Shown one piece after another: positions 36,078 through 49,350 of a stretch of DNA of 64,000 nucleotides. Position numbers and translations under genes: made by a program. The notes under the pieces were generated by a model. That model worked only from the letters and a program-made list of their open reading frames with translations, made no database searches and was not told where the DNA came from. Within the stretch, counting starts at the first letter, position 1, and the number at the start of each line of letters is the position of its first letter. Origin of the DNA: Eulemur rufifrons. Lineage: Eukaryota; Chordata; Mammalia; Primates; Lemuridae. The stretch spans positions 46,944,001-47,008,000 of the forward strand of contig NC_090990.1 of the NCBI RefSeq assembly GCF_041146395.1, in the 5' to 3' direction.

Positions 36078-36742
36078 CCCAAAGTTCTTCGAAGAACCTC
36101 CAATTTAGCACCTAGCTAGAAAAGCAGAGTAAAACTTCAAGAACAATGGGTCTTCAGGAAGCTGTTTACAAGATGGCCAGAAGATGGCGCAGGTTTTCCA
36201 TTTACCTGATTCACGTATTGCTAGAAAGATGGAAATCTTGTTCAAAAGAAATTACTTGATCTCGCTACATAAATCCAGAAGGGGGCTCCCCAGAAATTAT
36301 GATGGCAAATGAAAAACTAGAAAGACTCATAACACATGAAAATAGGCATCCTAACTTCGTAGAAGCCAACCTTCTCTAGAGAAAGATTAGCAGACTAGGA
36401 CATGTCCTCTAGGCTAGAATAGTACTACACCCCCAGAAAGAAAGCTCTAACCAGTCCCTGTTTTATTTTGACTGTAAAATAAAACAATTCTTTAGAAGAG
36501 GGTGGGTCTCTGTGGAATTTAGGGACAGCAGCAGTTGGCCTGCAGCCCTAGGAAGGAGAGAGAAGGCCTCTGGTCCCACAGCAGGTGCAGATGGACGTAG
36601 CAGGCTCCCCGGGCTGTTGAACCCACATTGCCAGTTCTCTTCCTTTGCTCCTAGGTTGAGATCTGGCATCAGTGGGTGATAGAGGCAGAGCCCAGAGCCC
36701 TCCACCTTGGCACCTCCACTGAGGAAGAGTTAAGTAGTTATG
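36078..36742. other. Intergenic, no recognised element
   Basis: Unassigned sequence. A weak CTCF-like motif 'ccagaagatggcgc' lies at 36178-36191. Confidence 0.4.
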
Positions 36743-36746
36743 GGAG

Positions 36747-37195
36747 TGTTAGAATCAGTTTCTTCAGCCCCAGGAACAGAGAGGCAGAGTCACTGAGGTT
36801 GCAAAAGGCAAAGGAGTTTATTGGCTAGCTCGAGCTAGAGTCCAAGTCCCAGAACACCCACGCAGTGGCCTCTCTCCGAACGAGGACCCCGCCCTGGGGT
36901 AAGAGTCAAGCTTTTATACTTTTCATTAGGTTATGTACTCTGGGCACACTATCCCCTCCCCCCCCCCTAGTTCATTTGCTCCTTCAAGAGTGGCTGATCG
37001 TATTGGTTCCTGATTGGTCGGCTCCAAGGTCGTGTTGGCTCCTGATTGGTTGGTTCCAAGTCCCGGGATCTTTTAGTTGTTATCAGCATTATTTCTGGGA
37101 AGGGGAGGACCCAAGTGGGGAAAACCGAAACTTAGGCCTATTCCAGGAGGTTCAGCCTGTCATGGAGTCACTCCTGCTCTCCTTCCTGTTTTACA
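36747..37195 (-). mobile_element. Solo LTR with 4-bp TSD (class I / gamma-like)
   Basis: On the minus strand the block runs from TGTAAAACAGG to TCTAACA, giving TGT...ACA ends. The 4-bp duplications 'ggag' flank it (36743-36746 and 37196-37199). It has several CCAAT boxes ('ccaatcaggaaccaat'), a TATA-like 'gtataaaagc' near 36910 and AATAAA at 36817-36822. This layout and the 4-bp duplication fit a gammaretrovirus-like ERV1 LTR. An alternative right border at 37145 also precedes 'ggag'. Confidence 0.7.
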
Positions 37196-37199
37196 GGAG

Positions 37200-37585
37200 C
37201 AAAGCACCTACAAATTGTGCAAAATGTCTTGTTCAACACTCAGCTCCCTATTACAACTTCCAAGAAACCTTCCCCAGATGTCTCCTGCAAGTTTGGCTAA
37301 TACAGCCTCTTCTTTCATTCCATAGAACCCATTGTTTACCTCTTCAATTAAATTGTAGTGTTAAAATGAATCTCTTTTCAAGATCCATCTTACCCAAGAG
37401 ATGCTAGGCTATGAGCTACTAGCAGTAGGCCATCAGCTGCTGCTTTCCTACTTCTAAGCAATACACAGGGGGAAAATAGCATTCATAATAGCAATGAAAA
37501 TCAATTTTACTCAGAAATAATATTAACAAGAAAATGGGTAAGACCTGTTTGAGAAAAAGCCTGCAGAAATTTAAACAAACGATGC
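37200..37585. other. Intergenic, no recognised element
   Basis: Unassigned sequence between an LTR and a MIR. Confidence 0.4.
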
Positions 37586-37587
37586 TA

Positions 37588-37755
37588 TTTACAATGTTAA
37601 TAGCAATCATTTGTGGAAGGCTTACCATGCCCTAGGCACTAGTCTAAGCACTTTTGCATGTTTTACTTCATTTAATCAACAATTCTATGAGGTTGATAGT
37701 ATTCCTCATTTTATAGGAAACAGAGGTGCACAGAGGTTAAGTAACTTGCCTTATA
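37588..37755 (+). mobile_element. MIR SINE
   Basis: 'accatgccctaggcactagt', 'cttcatttaatcaacaattc', 'cacagaggttaagtaacttg' is a well-preserved MIR core. Confidence 0.8.
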
Positions 37756-37814
37756 AAATTCCATCTTCATTTGCTGGAAAACTTGAAAAACATATAATTC
37801 TTCCCCAATTGTTT

Positions 37815-37866
37815 TGTTTGTTTGTTTGTTTGGGGTTTTTTTGTTTGTTTGTTTGTTTGTTTGTTT
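37815..37866. repeat. (TTTG)n microsatellite
   Basis: TTTG units with one G/T-rich interruption. It is the tail of the antisense Alu that follows. Confidence 0.9.
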
Positions 37867-38182
37867 TTGAGACAGAGTCTTACTCTGTTGCCTTGGCTAG
37901 AGTGCCGTGGCGTCAGCCTAGCTCACAGCAACCTCAAACTCCTGGTCTCTAGCAATCCTACTGCCTCAGCCTCCTGAGTAGCTGGAACTACAGGCATGTG
38001 CCGCCATGTCTGGCTAATTTTTTCTATATATTTTTAGTTGTCCAGCTAATTTCTTTCTATTTATAGTAGAGACGGGGGTCTCACTCTTGCTCAGGCTGGT
38101 CTCGAACTCCTGACCTTGAGCAATCCTCCTGCCTTGGCCTCCCAGAGTGCTAGGATTACAGGCGTGAGCCACTGCGCTGGGC
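37866..38182 (-). mobile_element. Alu, lemur-type right arm
   Basis: Antisense dimeric Alu. The duplication 'ccccaattgtttt' lies before the tail and after the head. Confidence 0.94.
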
Positions 38183-38351
38183 CCCAATTGTTTTTTATGT
38201 TTAACTCAACTCTGATCAAAATTCCCAATGAAGGAAAGTTCACAGATGTAAAAAGTTCATATGTTATATAAGTACATATGTACACAGAAAAAAATCTGAA
38301 AGAATGTACATCAAAGTGTTAGATATGATCTTTGCTTCTCTGTATTTTTCT

Positions 38352-38690
38352 ATTTTTTTTTTTTTTTTAATTAATTTTTTTGAGACAGAGTCTCACTCTG
38401 TTGCCCAGGCTAGAGTGAGTGCCGTGGCGTCAGCCTAGCTCACAGCAACCTCAAACTCCTGAGCTCAAGCGATCCTCCTGTCTCAGCCTCCCGAGTAGCT
38501 GGGACTACAGGCATGCGCCACCATGCCCGGCTAATTTTTTGTATATATATTTTTAGCTGTCCATATAATTTCTTTCTATTTTTAGTAGAGATGGGGTCTC
38601 GCTCTTGCTCAGGCTGGTCTCGAACTCCTGAGCTCAAACGATCCGCCCACCTCGGCCTCCCAGAGTGCTAGGATTACAGGCGTGAGCTGG
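38352..38690 (-). mobile_element. Alu, lemur-type, head clipped
   Basis: Antisense Alu that stops at 'caggcgtgagc', lacking the last ~15 bp of the left arm head. The duplication 'gtatttttctat' flanks it. Confidence 0.93.
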
Positions 38691-38737
38691 TATTTTTCTA
38701 TATTTAACAAACTTGTTGCAATGTGCATGTATTACTG

Positions 38738-38920
38738 AATTCCAAGTACAGTGAAAAGCACTAACTGAATTATCTTAAGTTCTCCCAACAAGACTATGAA
38801 GTAGATACTATTTTGCTTACTTTACAGATTTTACAAATGAAAGCACAGAGAGGTTAACTAACTTTCCCAAGGTCACACGACTGGTAAAGTGGTGATTTCA
38901 ACCTAATAGCCTGAAGCCAG
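38738..38920 (+). mobile_element. MIR SINE
   Basis: 'tatgaagtagatactatttt', 'cacagagaggttaactaact', 'cccaaggtcacacgactggt'. Confidence 0.8.
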
Positions 38921-39912
38921 CTCTTTTATAAGTGGGGATTATCGCATTCCAAGGAAGGGGGAAATGAGGACTGTACAATGTGATGAAGGTCTTTACAGCA
39001 AGAGTCCCAGAAGGCTTGGGAACTCCAAGTGTTCTTCATTCAGGCTGGAGACTCAAATAAGGCTTCTTCTTAGAGGAGGTATCATCAAAGCAGGACTTCA
39101 AAAGAACAGTGTTTGGCACATAACACAATGTTTGACAGATGAGTTGATTAGCCTAGCAAAGACTTTGTATTGAGTGAGGAAGGGCATTCTAAGCAGAATA
39201 AATGCATGGGGTGTGTCTCAGCCAGGGCTCCAAGCTGGTTTTCTTGGGCATTCTGCAGCGATGGACCGGCCAGGGGCTCAGCTTCCTCATGTCCATTCCA
39301 CTGCCAAGTGCAGGAAGGCCTCTCCCTTTCGGGCTTGCATGTCCTGGCAGGTGGCAGGGGTATGAACTTGGTAATCAAACTGGAAGCAGGCAAAACGTCA
39401 TATTCTGACAGGCCAGACAAGGCTGAGGAGCTGGGCAGACTCAAGGAGGCCCTGGAGTCAGGCAAGGAGCCGCTACAAAGCCCAGCCGGTTTGCCTTGAC
39501 CTCGGCTAGCCTGTCCTCTGCCTCCGAGGCAGCTCCCTAGCATCATGCTGGGTCACGTAGGGGTCTACGGGACAGTGGTTTTCAAATATCTTTCCCCAGA
39601 TTCCTCACAAAACACATTTTTAGGTTGACATCTAAAATTTTTTAAATTCTAAGCTTAGTTTCAAAAGTACTTATTTTCGAGTTATTTTTTTATATGATGA
39701 ATAATAGATTTAAATACATTTTTTTCTCAAAAACCGATTTAGTTCTTCTAATTTACAGAGCGTTCCCCATGTAACCTAATTGGCAAAGCAAGTCCGATCA
39801 GACAATCATACTTTCGGTTAGGAGAGGTTGGACTTCACGTTTCACAAGTAATACTGTTAATGTACATCCTGAGGACCTCTCTCTATCTACTTCTGATTTT
39901 AAATCCAGTGGA
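38921..39912. other. Intergenic, no recognised element
   Basis: Unassigned. The stretch at 39180-39560 is GC-richer and carries overlapping ORFs of 110-130 codons on both strands without a recognisable domain. Confidence 0.4.
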
Positions 39913-39925
39913 AATGTAGGAGCCA

Positions 39926-41215
<1,290 letters not shown>

Positions 41216-42385
41216 ACTGAAGAAAAAAATATATTTTTCTTTTCCTACAGAAACAAGGAGGGAAAGAAGGAGGAAGAATGGAAGGGTGGGTGGGTGGAAG
41301 GACAGGTTTATTGCTTTGAAGATATAAAGTACCTTCCCTTTCCATATTTCTCATGGAAGCTCCCAGGCTGTTCACGTTAGGGATTTATTAGGGTGGAAAG
41401 CCTAGTAGGTGCTCACAGCGCAGGTGGAGAAAGATTTAAGACATATCAAAGTAAAAAAGTTTCTTTTACCCTTCAGAAGGACAGAAAGAGAGAGAGAGAG
41501 CAGGAAGATGGCATCTCCAAGAAAGAGAAGGGGGTACCAGCAGTGAGCCCAAGCGGCTTGCTGCTCTTCTGGGGACAAAGAGAAAAACAGTAATTGCGGA
41601 AAATAGCAGGCAGTCGGGAGACATCAGTTTGTCCGTCTTTCTTGTTTCTTCTGTTCCTGGAGACTTGGTTGTCTCTGAAACGTAGCCAGACCTAAGCCGG
41701 GGACGTGATTTTGCCCCTCAGATTTGGTTCTGGGCAGGAAACGAACACGTGGAGTTCACCCCCCACTGTCTGTCCCCAGGCTTCTCAGGAACACCTCGAG
41801 GCTACAGAGACAGATTCTGAAGGCTGTGAGCTGGTGACGTAAAGAGAGAGATTTACATTTCCTTTTGGCTCTTTCAGCTCTTTTCAGATGTCTGTGACAA
41901 AGGAACCCTGCAGGGTGCCTGCCAGTTTTGGGAGAGAAATAGCAGAGAGTAGGGAGAGCTCGAGATTGATCTTTAGCTGTCAGTAGAAACTTGCGGGATT
42001 AGATATTTTCCCGGCATTTCAGCAAAGCTGCCCTATCAGGATTCCCATTCAGAGGCAGGACTTCTCGGCAGATTTCTATACCCGGGGGAAACGCTCCCAA
42101 AGGAGTCCAGAATGTAAGTCATCATTTCACAAAGTGGGAAAAGAAAGGTCGAGAAAGAGGCAGGGGGAGGTAGGAAAAGAGAATCTCTCAGATTCCCTCA
42201 AGGTGTCTCAGGGTGGAGTAGGGGTCCGTGGTGCTTTTGCCTTTCCCTTAATTTTTCTTCTGTCACCCTCCTGCAGCGCCCTGGTCAGTAGCACACGAGA
42301 CTCAGCACTGAGACTGTCTAAGGCCACAGGAAAGTGGTGGAAAATTCACCATCACCATTGCTGGAAAGAGCAAATTTATGGCTCT
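41216..42385. other. Unassigned segment, possible LTR
   Basis: Begins purine-rich (41270-41300). At 41369 the sequence 'tgttcacgttagggatttat' could be the 3' end of a minus-strand LTR (CA end with AATAAA just inside). I found no matching far border. Confidence 0.3.
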
Positions 42386-42386
42386 G

Positions 42387-42722
42387 TTCTTTTTTTTGTT
42401 TTTGTTTTTGTTTTTGTTTTTGTTTTTGTTTTTTGGAGGCAGAGCCTTGCATCAACCAGCTGTGGTGCAGTGGCGTGATCATATCTCACAGCAACCTCAA
42501 ACTCCTGAAATAAGTGATTCTTCTGCCTCTGCCTCCCAAGTAGCTGGGACTACAGGCACACACCACCGTGCCTGGCAAAATTTTTTAAAATTATTATTAT
42601 TATTATTGTAGAGATGAGGTCTTGCTATGTTGCCCAGGCTGGTCTCAAACTCCTGGCCTCAAGTGACCCTCCTGCTTCAGCTTCTCAAAGTGCTGGGATT
42701 ACAGGTGTGAGCCACCACACCC
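42387..42722 (-). mobile_element. Alu, older, with (TTTTTG)n tail
   Basis: Antisense Alu. The hexamer-like tail at 42391-42434 contains about seven TTTTTG units. Confidence 0.9.
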
Positions 42723-42994
42723 TTCTTCCCTGGGATTCTTTTTCTAGGATGTAATGCTCTGTATATGAATAAAATGCTTCAAGACAAAACAACTTATCTA
42801 GAAGGCCTCAGCCTACCCCAGAGGCTGCATGCTCCAGTGTGAAGACCCCTGCTGAGGGCAGCCACCACCCCACTGGCCTATTCCTTTTGCCACCAGGCAA
42901 TTCTGCCTTTTAATGTAAATAGGTCTTGATTGGCCCATTAAACCCAGAGCCCAAGGCTCAAATTTTTTCACCCAAAAAACTACAACACACGGGG
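42723..42994. other. Intergenic, no recognised element
   Basis: Unassigned sequence. Confidence 0.4.
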
Positions 42995-43440
42995 GTGGAA
43001 GGTCTTCCCCTTTTAGAAATCTAATCCCAATACCCTGTTACACTTAAAACAAATTAATAATATTCCCTTACTATCACCAAATTTCCAGTTACTGTTCAAA
43101 TTTTCCTTTTTGTATCACGTTTTGTGTACTGTTCTGAGTCAGAATCCAGAGGCTTCACAGCATTGGATTAATATAACTGGTATGTTTTTTAAGTCTCTTT
43201 TAATGATTAAAGTATTGAAACTGTCTATAGGTTCTCCCACACACACACCATTTTTTACCCCCTTGATATTTATTTGTTGAAGAAACCAGGCTATTTTGTC
43301 CTGTATGGTTTCTTGCACTCTGAATTTTGCTGGCTGCATCCCTACAGCGTCATTTAGCAGCCATTTTAGCTCATGCATTTCTCCTAAACTGTAACTGACA
43401 TTCAATCTTGACTTTTTCCCCCTGCCACTTGATTTTAATT
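42995..43440 (-). mobile_element. Old LINE-1 3' fragment
   Basis: 'tttgtgtactgttctgagtc', 'gatatttatttgttgaagaa' and 'ggtttcttgcactctgaatt' are antisense text of an old L1M 3' UTR. Confidence 0.6.
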
Positions 43441-43480
43441 TTTTTTTAATTTAAGTAATTTTATTAATAATGCCAAAGAG

Positions 43481-43791
43481 GGCTGGGCACAGTGGCTCAC
43501 ATCTGTAATCCTAGCATTTTTGGGAGGCCAAGGCAAGAGGATTGCTTGAGCCCAGGAGTTTGAGCCCAGCCTGGGCAATTTAGTGAGACTCAGTCTCTAC
43601 AAAGAAAAAAAATATTTAACTCGGCATGGTGGAACGTGCCTAGAGTCCCAGCTACTCAAGAGGCTGAGGCAGGGGGATCTCTTGAGCCCAGGGGTTCAAG
43701 GCTGCAGTGAGCTATGAATCCTGCCACTGCATGCTAGCCTGGGAGACAGAGAGAGAGAGAGAGAGAGAGACCCTGTCTCAAAAAACAAGAC
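43481..43791 (+). mobile_element. Alu, older, with internal (GA)n
   Basis: Dimeric Alu 'ggctgggcacagtggctcac'. A (GA)n expansion at 43748-43771 sits just before the poly-A. Confidence 0.92.
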
Positions 43792-43794
43792 AGG

Positions 43795-44734
43795 GGGTGA
43801 GGAAGGGAACAGCCATCAGGCATTAAGCTACAGCAACACAAGATGGCAGCCACCACAGGCCAGACAATTTGTGAAAACAATATACAGCCTTAAAATAGAA
43901 TGTGGACCTAAATACTCAGAAGCACTCTATTTTGTAAGATTTGTAAAAAAAATTATATGGATGGAGTTGATATTAATAGTTCTAATGCACTGGTTGACGC
44001 AAGAGCCTTATCAGTGCTAGCAAAATGGCAGAATTCACATAGCATCAAAGTTGTCCTGCAAGAGCTTCAGTACCTAAAGGACAGTGTTATACCAATTAAT
44101 CAAAAAGAAAAACCACAGGCCTTTCCCCTTCCCCCCATTTGATTTAAGCAGTCTTCATTTTCCACGGTGAAGTTTTCTAGATACATCTTGGAAATCTCAA
44201 AGCACTTGGAAAGGAAGCTCCCATTCAAAGGCAATTTATATTAAGATATATAAATGAAACTAACTTTTTGTCCATTTGAGAATAGAAGTTGTGCTATAAC
44301 AAAAACCAGAACCAAACAAACAAAAAACGTAACCCACAAAACAATAATGCCCAAGAGGAAGAAGTAAGGTATTTAAAAAAAAACAAAAACGAAGTTCTCT
44401 TTGTTTATTCACATACTTACTGTTTGTTGACTGAAGATCGAACACCTACCAGATATTGAGGCTTCCCTGTTTATTAGCTGTATGACCTTGGGCAAGTCAA
44501 CCTCCACCTGAGCCTTGCAAGTCAGGCCTGGGGAGCCGAACCACCCCAAACCCTTGAGTCTTCGCACAGGACAGCTTCCTGAGCTGCCCGGCCTCTCTTC
44601 TTAAATCTGGAGAAAACTGGGAAGTGTTTAGCAGTACACTGAGGACTACCAGAGTCTGATCTGGTAAGAAGAGTTTGCTTACTCAGTTATACCTTCATTC
44701 AACATGAGGGCCTATCTTTCCTTGAAGCAGGTTA
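43795..44734. other. Intergenic, no recognised element
   Basis: Unassigned AT-rich sequence with short chance ORFs. Confidence 0.4.
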
Positions 44735-44897
44735 GAGGAAAAAAAAAAAAAACACCAGGGCCTAATACATACTAGTCATAATTCTTGGTACAGTGAACCA
44801 ATAAATCGGCAAACAAGAAAGATAAAATTCTTGCCCTTGTGGGTTATATTCTATACTCTAGTGCGGAAGTAGAAGCGAGACATAATAAGGAAACACA

Positions 44898-44903
44898 GTG
44901 CTC

Positions 44904-44954
<51 letters not shown>

Positions 44955-44975
44955 GGCCCCTGCGCAAGGATGACA
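44898..44975 (+). pseudogene. U6 snRNA retropseudogene, 3' truncated
   Basis: The first 78 nt match the U6 snRNA start to finish as I know it: 'gtgctcgcttcggcagcaca', 'tactaaaattggaacgatac', 'gcatggcccctgcgcaagga'. It then breaks into an A-rich tail (44976-45004), so the last ~29 nt, including the terminal stem and U-tail, are missing. The duplications 'gaaacacag' at 44890-44898 and 45005-45013 show L1-type insertion. It cannot give a working spliceosomal RNA. Confidence 0.95.
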
Positions 44976-45301
44976 AAAAAAAATAAAATTAAAAAAAAAA
45001 AAAAGAAACACAGAATTGAATAGATAAATTCAGATTCTGTTAACTGAGAACCAAATAGAGAGGGTGCTGTAATAAATGGAAAGGGTGGCCTGGGAGGCCT
45101 TTTAGAGGAATTAGCACGAGTATGAAAGAAGTCAACCCTGCAAGAACTGCGAAAATAACTCACAAAGGAAACAGCTAATGCAAAGGCCCTGAGGCAGGAC
45201 GCTCAATGTTTTCTGAGAAACAGAAAGGAAACAGTGTCTCTGTTACTGGGACAGTAGTACTAAGACAATGTTGCAGGGGGACACGGGATGGAATGAGTTA
45301 G

Positions 45302-45705
<404 letters not shown>

Positions 45706-45899
45706 AAAAAGTAGTATTAGTAAGTGGGGAGAGGGATTGCAGAGGGGCCAGAGGAGGCTAGGAGACCAGTTGGTGGCTATTTCAGGGATCCAGGTGAGAG
45801 AGGATGGGCTCGGAATGAGCTGGAGCTGTGGAGAGGGCAAAGAGAGCAGATGCGAGGGCTAGGGCATGGATTAACTGTGGGGGTTGATGAATGAGGTGA

Positions 45900-46253
45900 T
45901 CCTGGAGGTCTGGCCTGGGCAGTTAGGCGCTGAGTGGCGCCTTTGTTGAGCTGTGAGCCTGGATCAGCACAGGTGGGCTGGGGGCCACGTTCAGGCGGAG
46001 CCTTAGGGAGGAGAGTTGGCGCTCAGTCGGGCCCTCGTGGAAGTCAGCCCTCACTCGGGGACGGAATGAGACTTCCGGGGAGGAGGCGAGGGAATGTAGA
46101 TTGAGGGGAGGTTGGGCCTGGAAACTTTCCAAATGCATAGGAGAAGGGGAGGAGCCAGCAAGAGACTGTGAGTCCGTTCACTCCTCAATTAAAATATTCC
46201 TTCCTGACCTCGTTGGCTTCTCGGTCCTCCAGGCGGGCTTCCTTCTTCTCCAG
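45900..46253 (+). promoter_or_regulatory. L1TD1: Candidate L1TD1 promoter and first exon
   Basis: This is the most CpG-rich stretch between PATJ and the L1TD1 coding exons, with about twenty CpG in 350 bp and more in the 60 bp beyond. It ends in the strong donor 'ttctccag|gtaaggc' at 46254. A POU-like 'aaatgcata' lies at 46131. It sits about 12.5 kb upstream of the first coding exon on the same strand. The start site is not defined. Assignment to L1TD1 is inference from position. Confidence 0.45.
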
Positions 46254-46901
46254 GTAAGGCTGGCCCAGGTGTGCGGGGCGCGAAGCGGGTCGCCCCCTCG
46301 CCTCAACCCCTGCTCTGTCCCTCAGCGGCTGTGTAGGACCTTCCTGAGCCTTTACCCCCCAAAAGTGGGGATATTAAAATAGCAGTGCCGTGAGGAGAAA
46401 AGGAAGCCAAGACAGTGAGGAGGTGCTTAACTAGTGCAAGCTTCGGAGCCAGGCGGACCTGGGTCGTCTTCCAGAGATCTGGGACCTTGAGCTATTTATC
46501 TCCAGCCTTTTTCTAAAGTGTTTCTTTATCTGAGTGGAAAATAGATTTGGAAGTAATAACTTCTTTGTATTCCCTTCAATTGTTGGAAAAAGTGGCTGGG
46601 TTCTTTTTCATTAATAAAAAAAGGAAGGCATGTCTTGATAATGGACCCCAACTCTCACAAAGAAGCGGCCATCCTCTCCCCTGCCCCTTCCCTCCTCTCC
46701 TCAAATTCAGCTGTGGATCCTTCCTTCCCTGCAGCCCTCCCCCCACGTGCACCCCCAGACTCTTAATAACTCGCCTAGGTCACTTTAAGCAAACACATAG
46801 CTAGAGAAGTACTTTTTCTCCTGTCTACAAAATGGGGTGATTTTCTACATATTAAACCTTGAACTTTGACTTCTATATCTTGTACTTGACTTGAATTTTA
46901 G

Positions 46902-46970
46902 GCACTGAGGCACAACCCTACAGTCCTGCCCTGCAGAAGGCGCCTCTTCCCCGTGAAGGCACACAAGTGG
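46902..46970 (+). other. L1TD1: Candidate L1TD1 noncoding exon
   Basis: A 69-bp block lies between a possible acceptor 'ttgaattttag' (AG 46900-46901) and the consensus-like donor 'gtgg|gtaagc' (46971). It would be a 5' UTR exon between the CpG-rich segment and the coding exons. The pyrimidine tract is weak. Confidence 0.3.
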
Positions 46971-47805
46971 GTAAGCTACTGAGACTTGGCGTTTTGTGGT
47001 TTGGCGGCTGGTGAAATGGAGGGCTGGTGCGCTGGAGGCCGGTGGGGAGGGGTATTCTAGAGTGAACCTGCAGAGGTGACCTTGGGACTGAATGGGTCTT
47101 GCTGTAATCCAGGTTGGGCGCACCTAGCCTGGCGCCATTATTAGCAAAACCTGCCCGAGTGTTATCACTAGAAACCACAGATATTTTATTTCATATTATA
47201 GTTGTTGCAGGTATCGTGAAACAGTTTTACACTCTCATTACTTGAAGAATAGTTTAATCCCACCTCTCAATCTTGTTAAATAATAGGTTAATAAGCTCAT
47301 TCTATATCTCAAATTTATTATTTTTGATAACTATCAGATGCTAAATTCTACTCAGAGATTAAAGACAAGAGATATCTTTTTCCCATCCATGATATCAGAC
47401 ACTGATTTCTGTCCACGGGCACTCTGGGTTCAGAATCCCTAATTAAGGAGGGAGGCAGAGGCTGGAGCAAATTTAGGAAATTTCGGGCCGGGCTTGGACA
47501 TGTGATTGGAAGATTTAGGAGGCTTTTAATCAATACACTGATAAGTTCAGATTTATATTTTAAGGAAGTTACTCTATAACAAACAGGAGGGCAGTTGTTG
47601 GCGACTGGGACCAGTTGAGAAGGCCAGAAATGTTTAGCAATTGACACACCTGAGGCATTGGGGGCTGGGAGGGTGGATAAATTTCCCTTTAATCTAAGCA
47701 ATTGGAAAAGAGCTTGTTGATTTGCATTTTCTTGCCTTGTGGCTGCTGTCTTTTCATATGTTTATCTACTTGCATTTCCTTTAGGGTGAATCACCTTTTC
47801 AAAAC
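46971..47805. other. L1TD1 5' intron, no recognised element
   Basis: Unassigned sequence without recognised repeats. Confidence 0.4.
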
Positions 47806-47817
47806 CAGCTGCTGGTT

Positions 47818-48155
47818 GGTTTTTTTTCTTTGAGACAGAGTCTCACTCTGTTACCCGGGCTAGAGTGCCATGGCGTCAGCTGTGCCCTGGCACAGCAACC
47901 TCAAACTCCTGGGCTCAAGCAATCCTTCTGCCTCAGCCTCCCAAGTAGCTAGGACTACAGGCATGTGCCACCATGCCCGGCTAATATTTTATATATATTT
48001 TTAGTTGTCCAGCTAATTTCTTTCTATTTTTTTTTTTAGTAGAGACGGAATTTCGCTCTTGCTCAGGCTGGTCTTGAACTCCTGAGCTCAAATGATCCAC
48101 CGGCCTCAGCCTCCCAGAGTGCTAGGATTACAGGCGTGAGCCACCGCGCCCCGCC
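47818..48155 (-). mobile_element. Alu, lemur-type right arm
   Basis: Antisense dimeric Alu. The duplications 'cagctgctggtt' and 'cggctgctggtt' flank it. Confidence 0.94.
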
Positions 48156-48172
48156 CGGCTGCTGGTTCTAAC

Positions 48173-48202
48173 TGTGTGTGTGTGTGTATGTATTGTGTAT
48201 GT
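48173..48202. repeat. (GT)n-rich tract
   Basis: Interrupted GT/AT dinucleotide repeat. Confidence 0.8.
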
Positions 48203-48437
48203 GTTCGCGCTGGAGCAGTTTTTTGGGTTTTGGGTTTTTCTGAATTTGTTGGTGGCATTATGGACTTTCCTTTTAACGTGAACAGTCAATATTCCCCACC
48301 TCATTCTCTTTTTTTTTTTTTTCCTCTCCCCCACCCTCCTCTGCAGCAGCTATGCCCACCTCATTATCTACAACCCAATCTCGTAAGTAGGCCACCTAAC
48401 GTTTGGTGTGGTATCTCCACAGCGTGCAAGTGCCTGG

Positions 48438-48645
48438 GTTTTTTGTTTTTATTTTTAGAGACAAGGTCTGTCGCCCAGACTGCGGTGCAGCAGCTTGATC
48501 ATAGTGCACTGCAGCCTCAAATTCCTGGGCTCAAGGAATCCTGCTTCAGCCTCCCCAGTAGCTGGGACTATAGGTGCGAGCCACCACGCCTGGCTAAATT
48601 GTTTTGTAGAGACGGGGTCTTGCCATGTTGTTCAGGCAGGTCAAG
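48438..48645 (-). mobile_element. Alu fragment, older
   Basis: Antisense; ends at 'cttgccatgttgttcaggca', so the head of the left arm is missing. Confidence 0.85.
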
Positions 48646-48699
48646 TCCTTTTTTTTTTTTTTGGTTGTGAGGGAGGAGAATAAAGAAGGCTCCCTTCTC

Positions 48700-49310
48700 C
48701 TTCCTTGGGTCAGGGGCTTTCTAAATTTTTAAAAAATGGTTTTATAATTTACTTTTCACCTTATTTTCTTTTTTCAATGGGTCATTTGTAATAATCCAGT
48801 CTGTATGTGTGGATCTCCTAAGGGCTGTGTGACATTCCATGTTTTGGACATGTTTTGGCTCAGTTATTCCCTCAGCAGTGGGCATTCCAGTAATTTCCGG
48901 TTTTTTTCCCAGGGCACCTGTCACGTACTGTAGAGTGGCTTTTGCAAGATAGGCAGTGCTAGATGACAGGGCTAATTACCCACGTGGTGTGAGAATTCCC
49001 CAGGGCTACTTTTAAGGTTGGGAGGGGAATACTTGCCCTGGCATTGTGGGTATGTCAGTAATCAGGGTGTTCAAACACAGACTCCTTTTTTTTTTTTTTT
49101 GCTTTGCATTCCCTGACTAACAATATTGAGCATCTTTTTCATGTTTACTATCCATGTGGTTTTTGTATGTATGTTTACAAAAACAGAATTGTACTAAGTA
49201 CATTTTCTGCATCCTTTTTTTCCTGTAATATATTAATGACATACTTAACCAATACGTGTGATTCCAGTATACTCTAGAGTGTAATTTTATATGTACATAG
49301 ACATATCGCA
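48700..49310. other. L1TD1 intron, perhaps old L1 text
   Basis: The passage 'ttattccctcagcagtgggc' hints at an old antisense L1, but divergence prevents a firm call. Confidence 0.3.
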
Positions 49311-49350
49311 TGTATATAAATACATATATGTACACATATGCAAAATAGTG

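Noticed and set aside
36865..37407. 180-codon plus-strand ORF
   Set aside because: It runs antisense through the LTR and across its border; no domain is recognisable.
39148..39546. 132-codon antisense and 109-codon sense ORFs in a GC-richer patch
   Set aside because: Both strands are open over the same bases, there are no splice or polyadenylation cues, and no domain is recognisable.
44898..44975. Functional U6 snRNA gene
   Set aside because: The 3' end is missing, an A-tail and target duplication are present, and no proximal promoter elements were found upstream.
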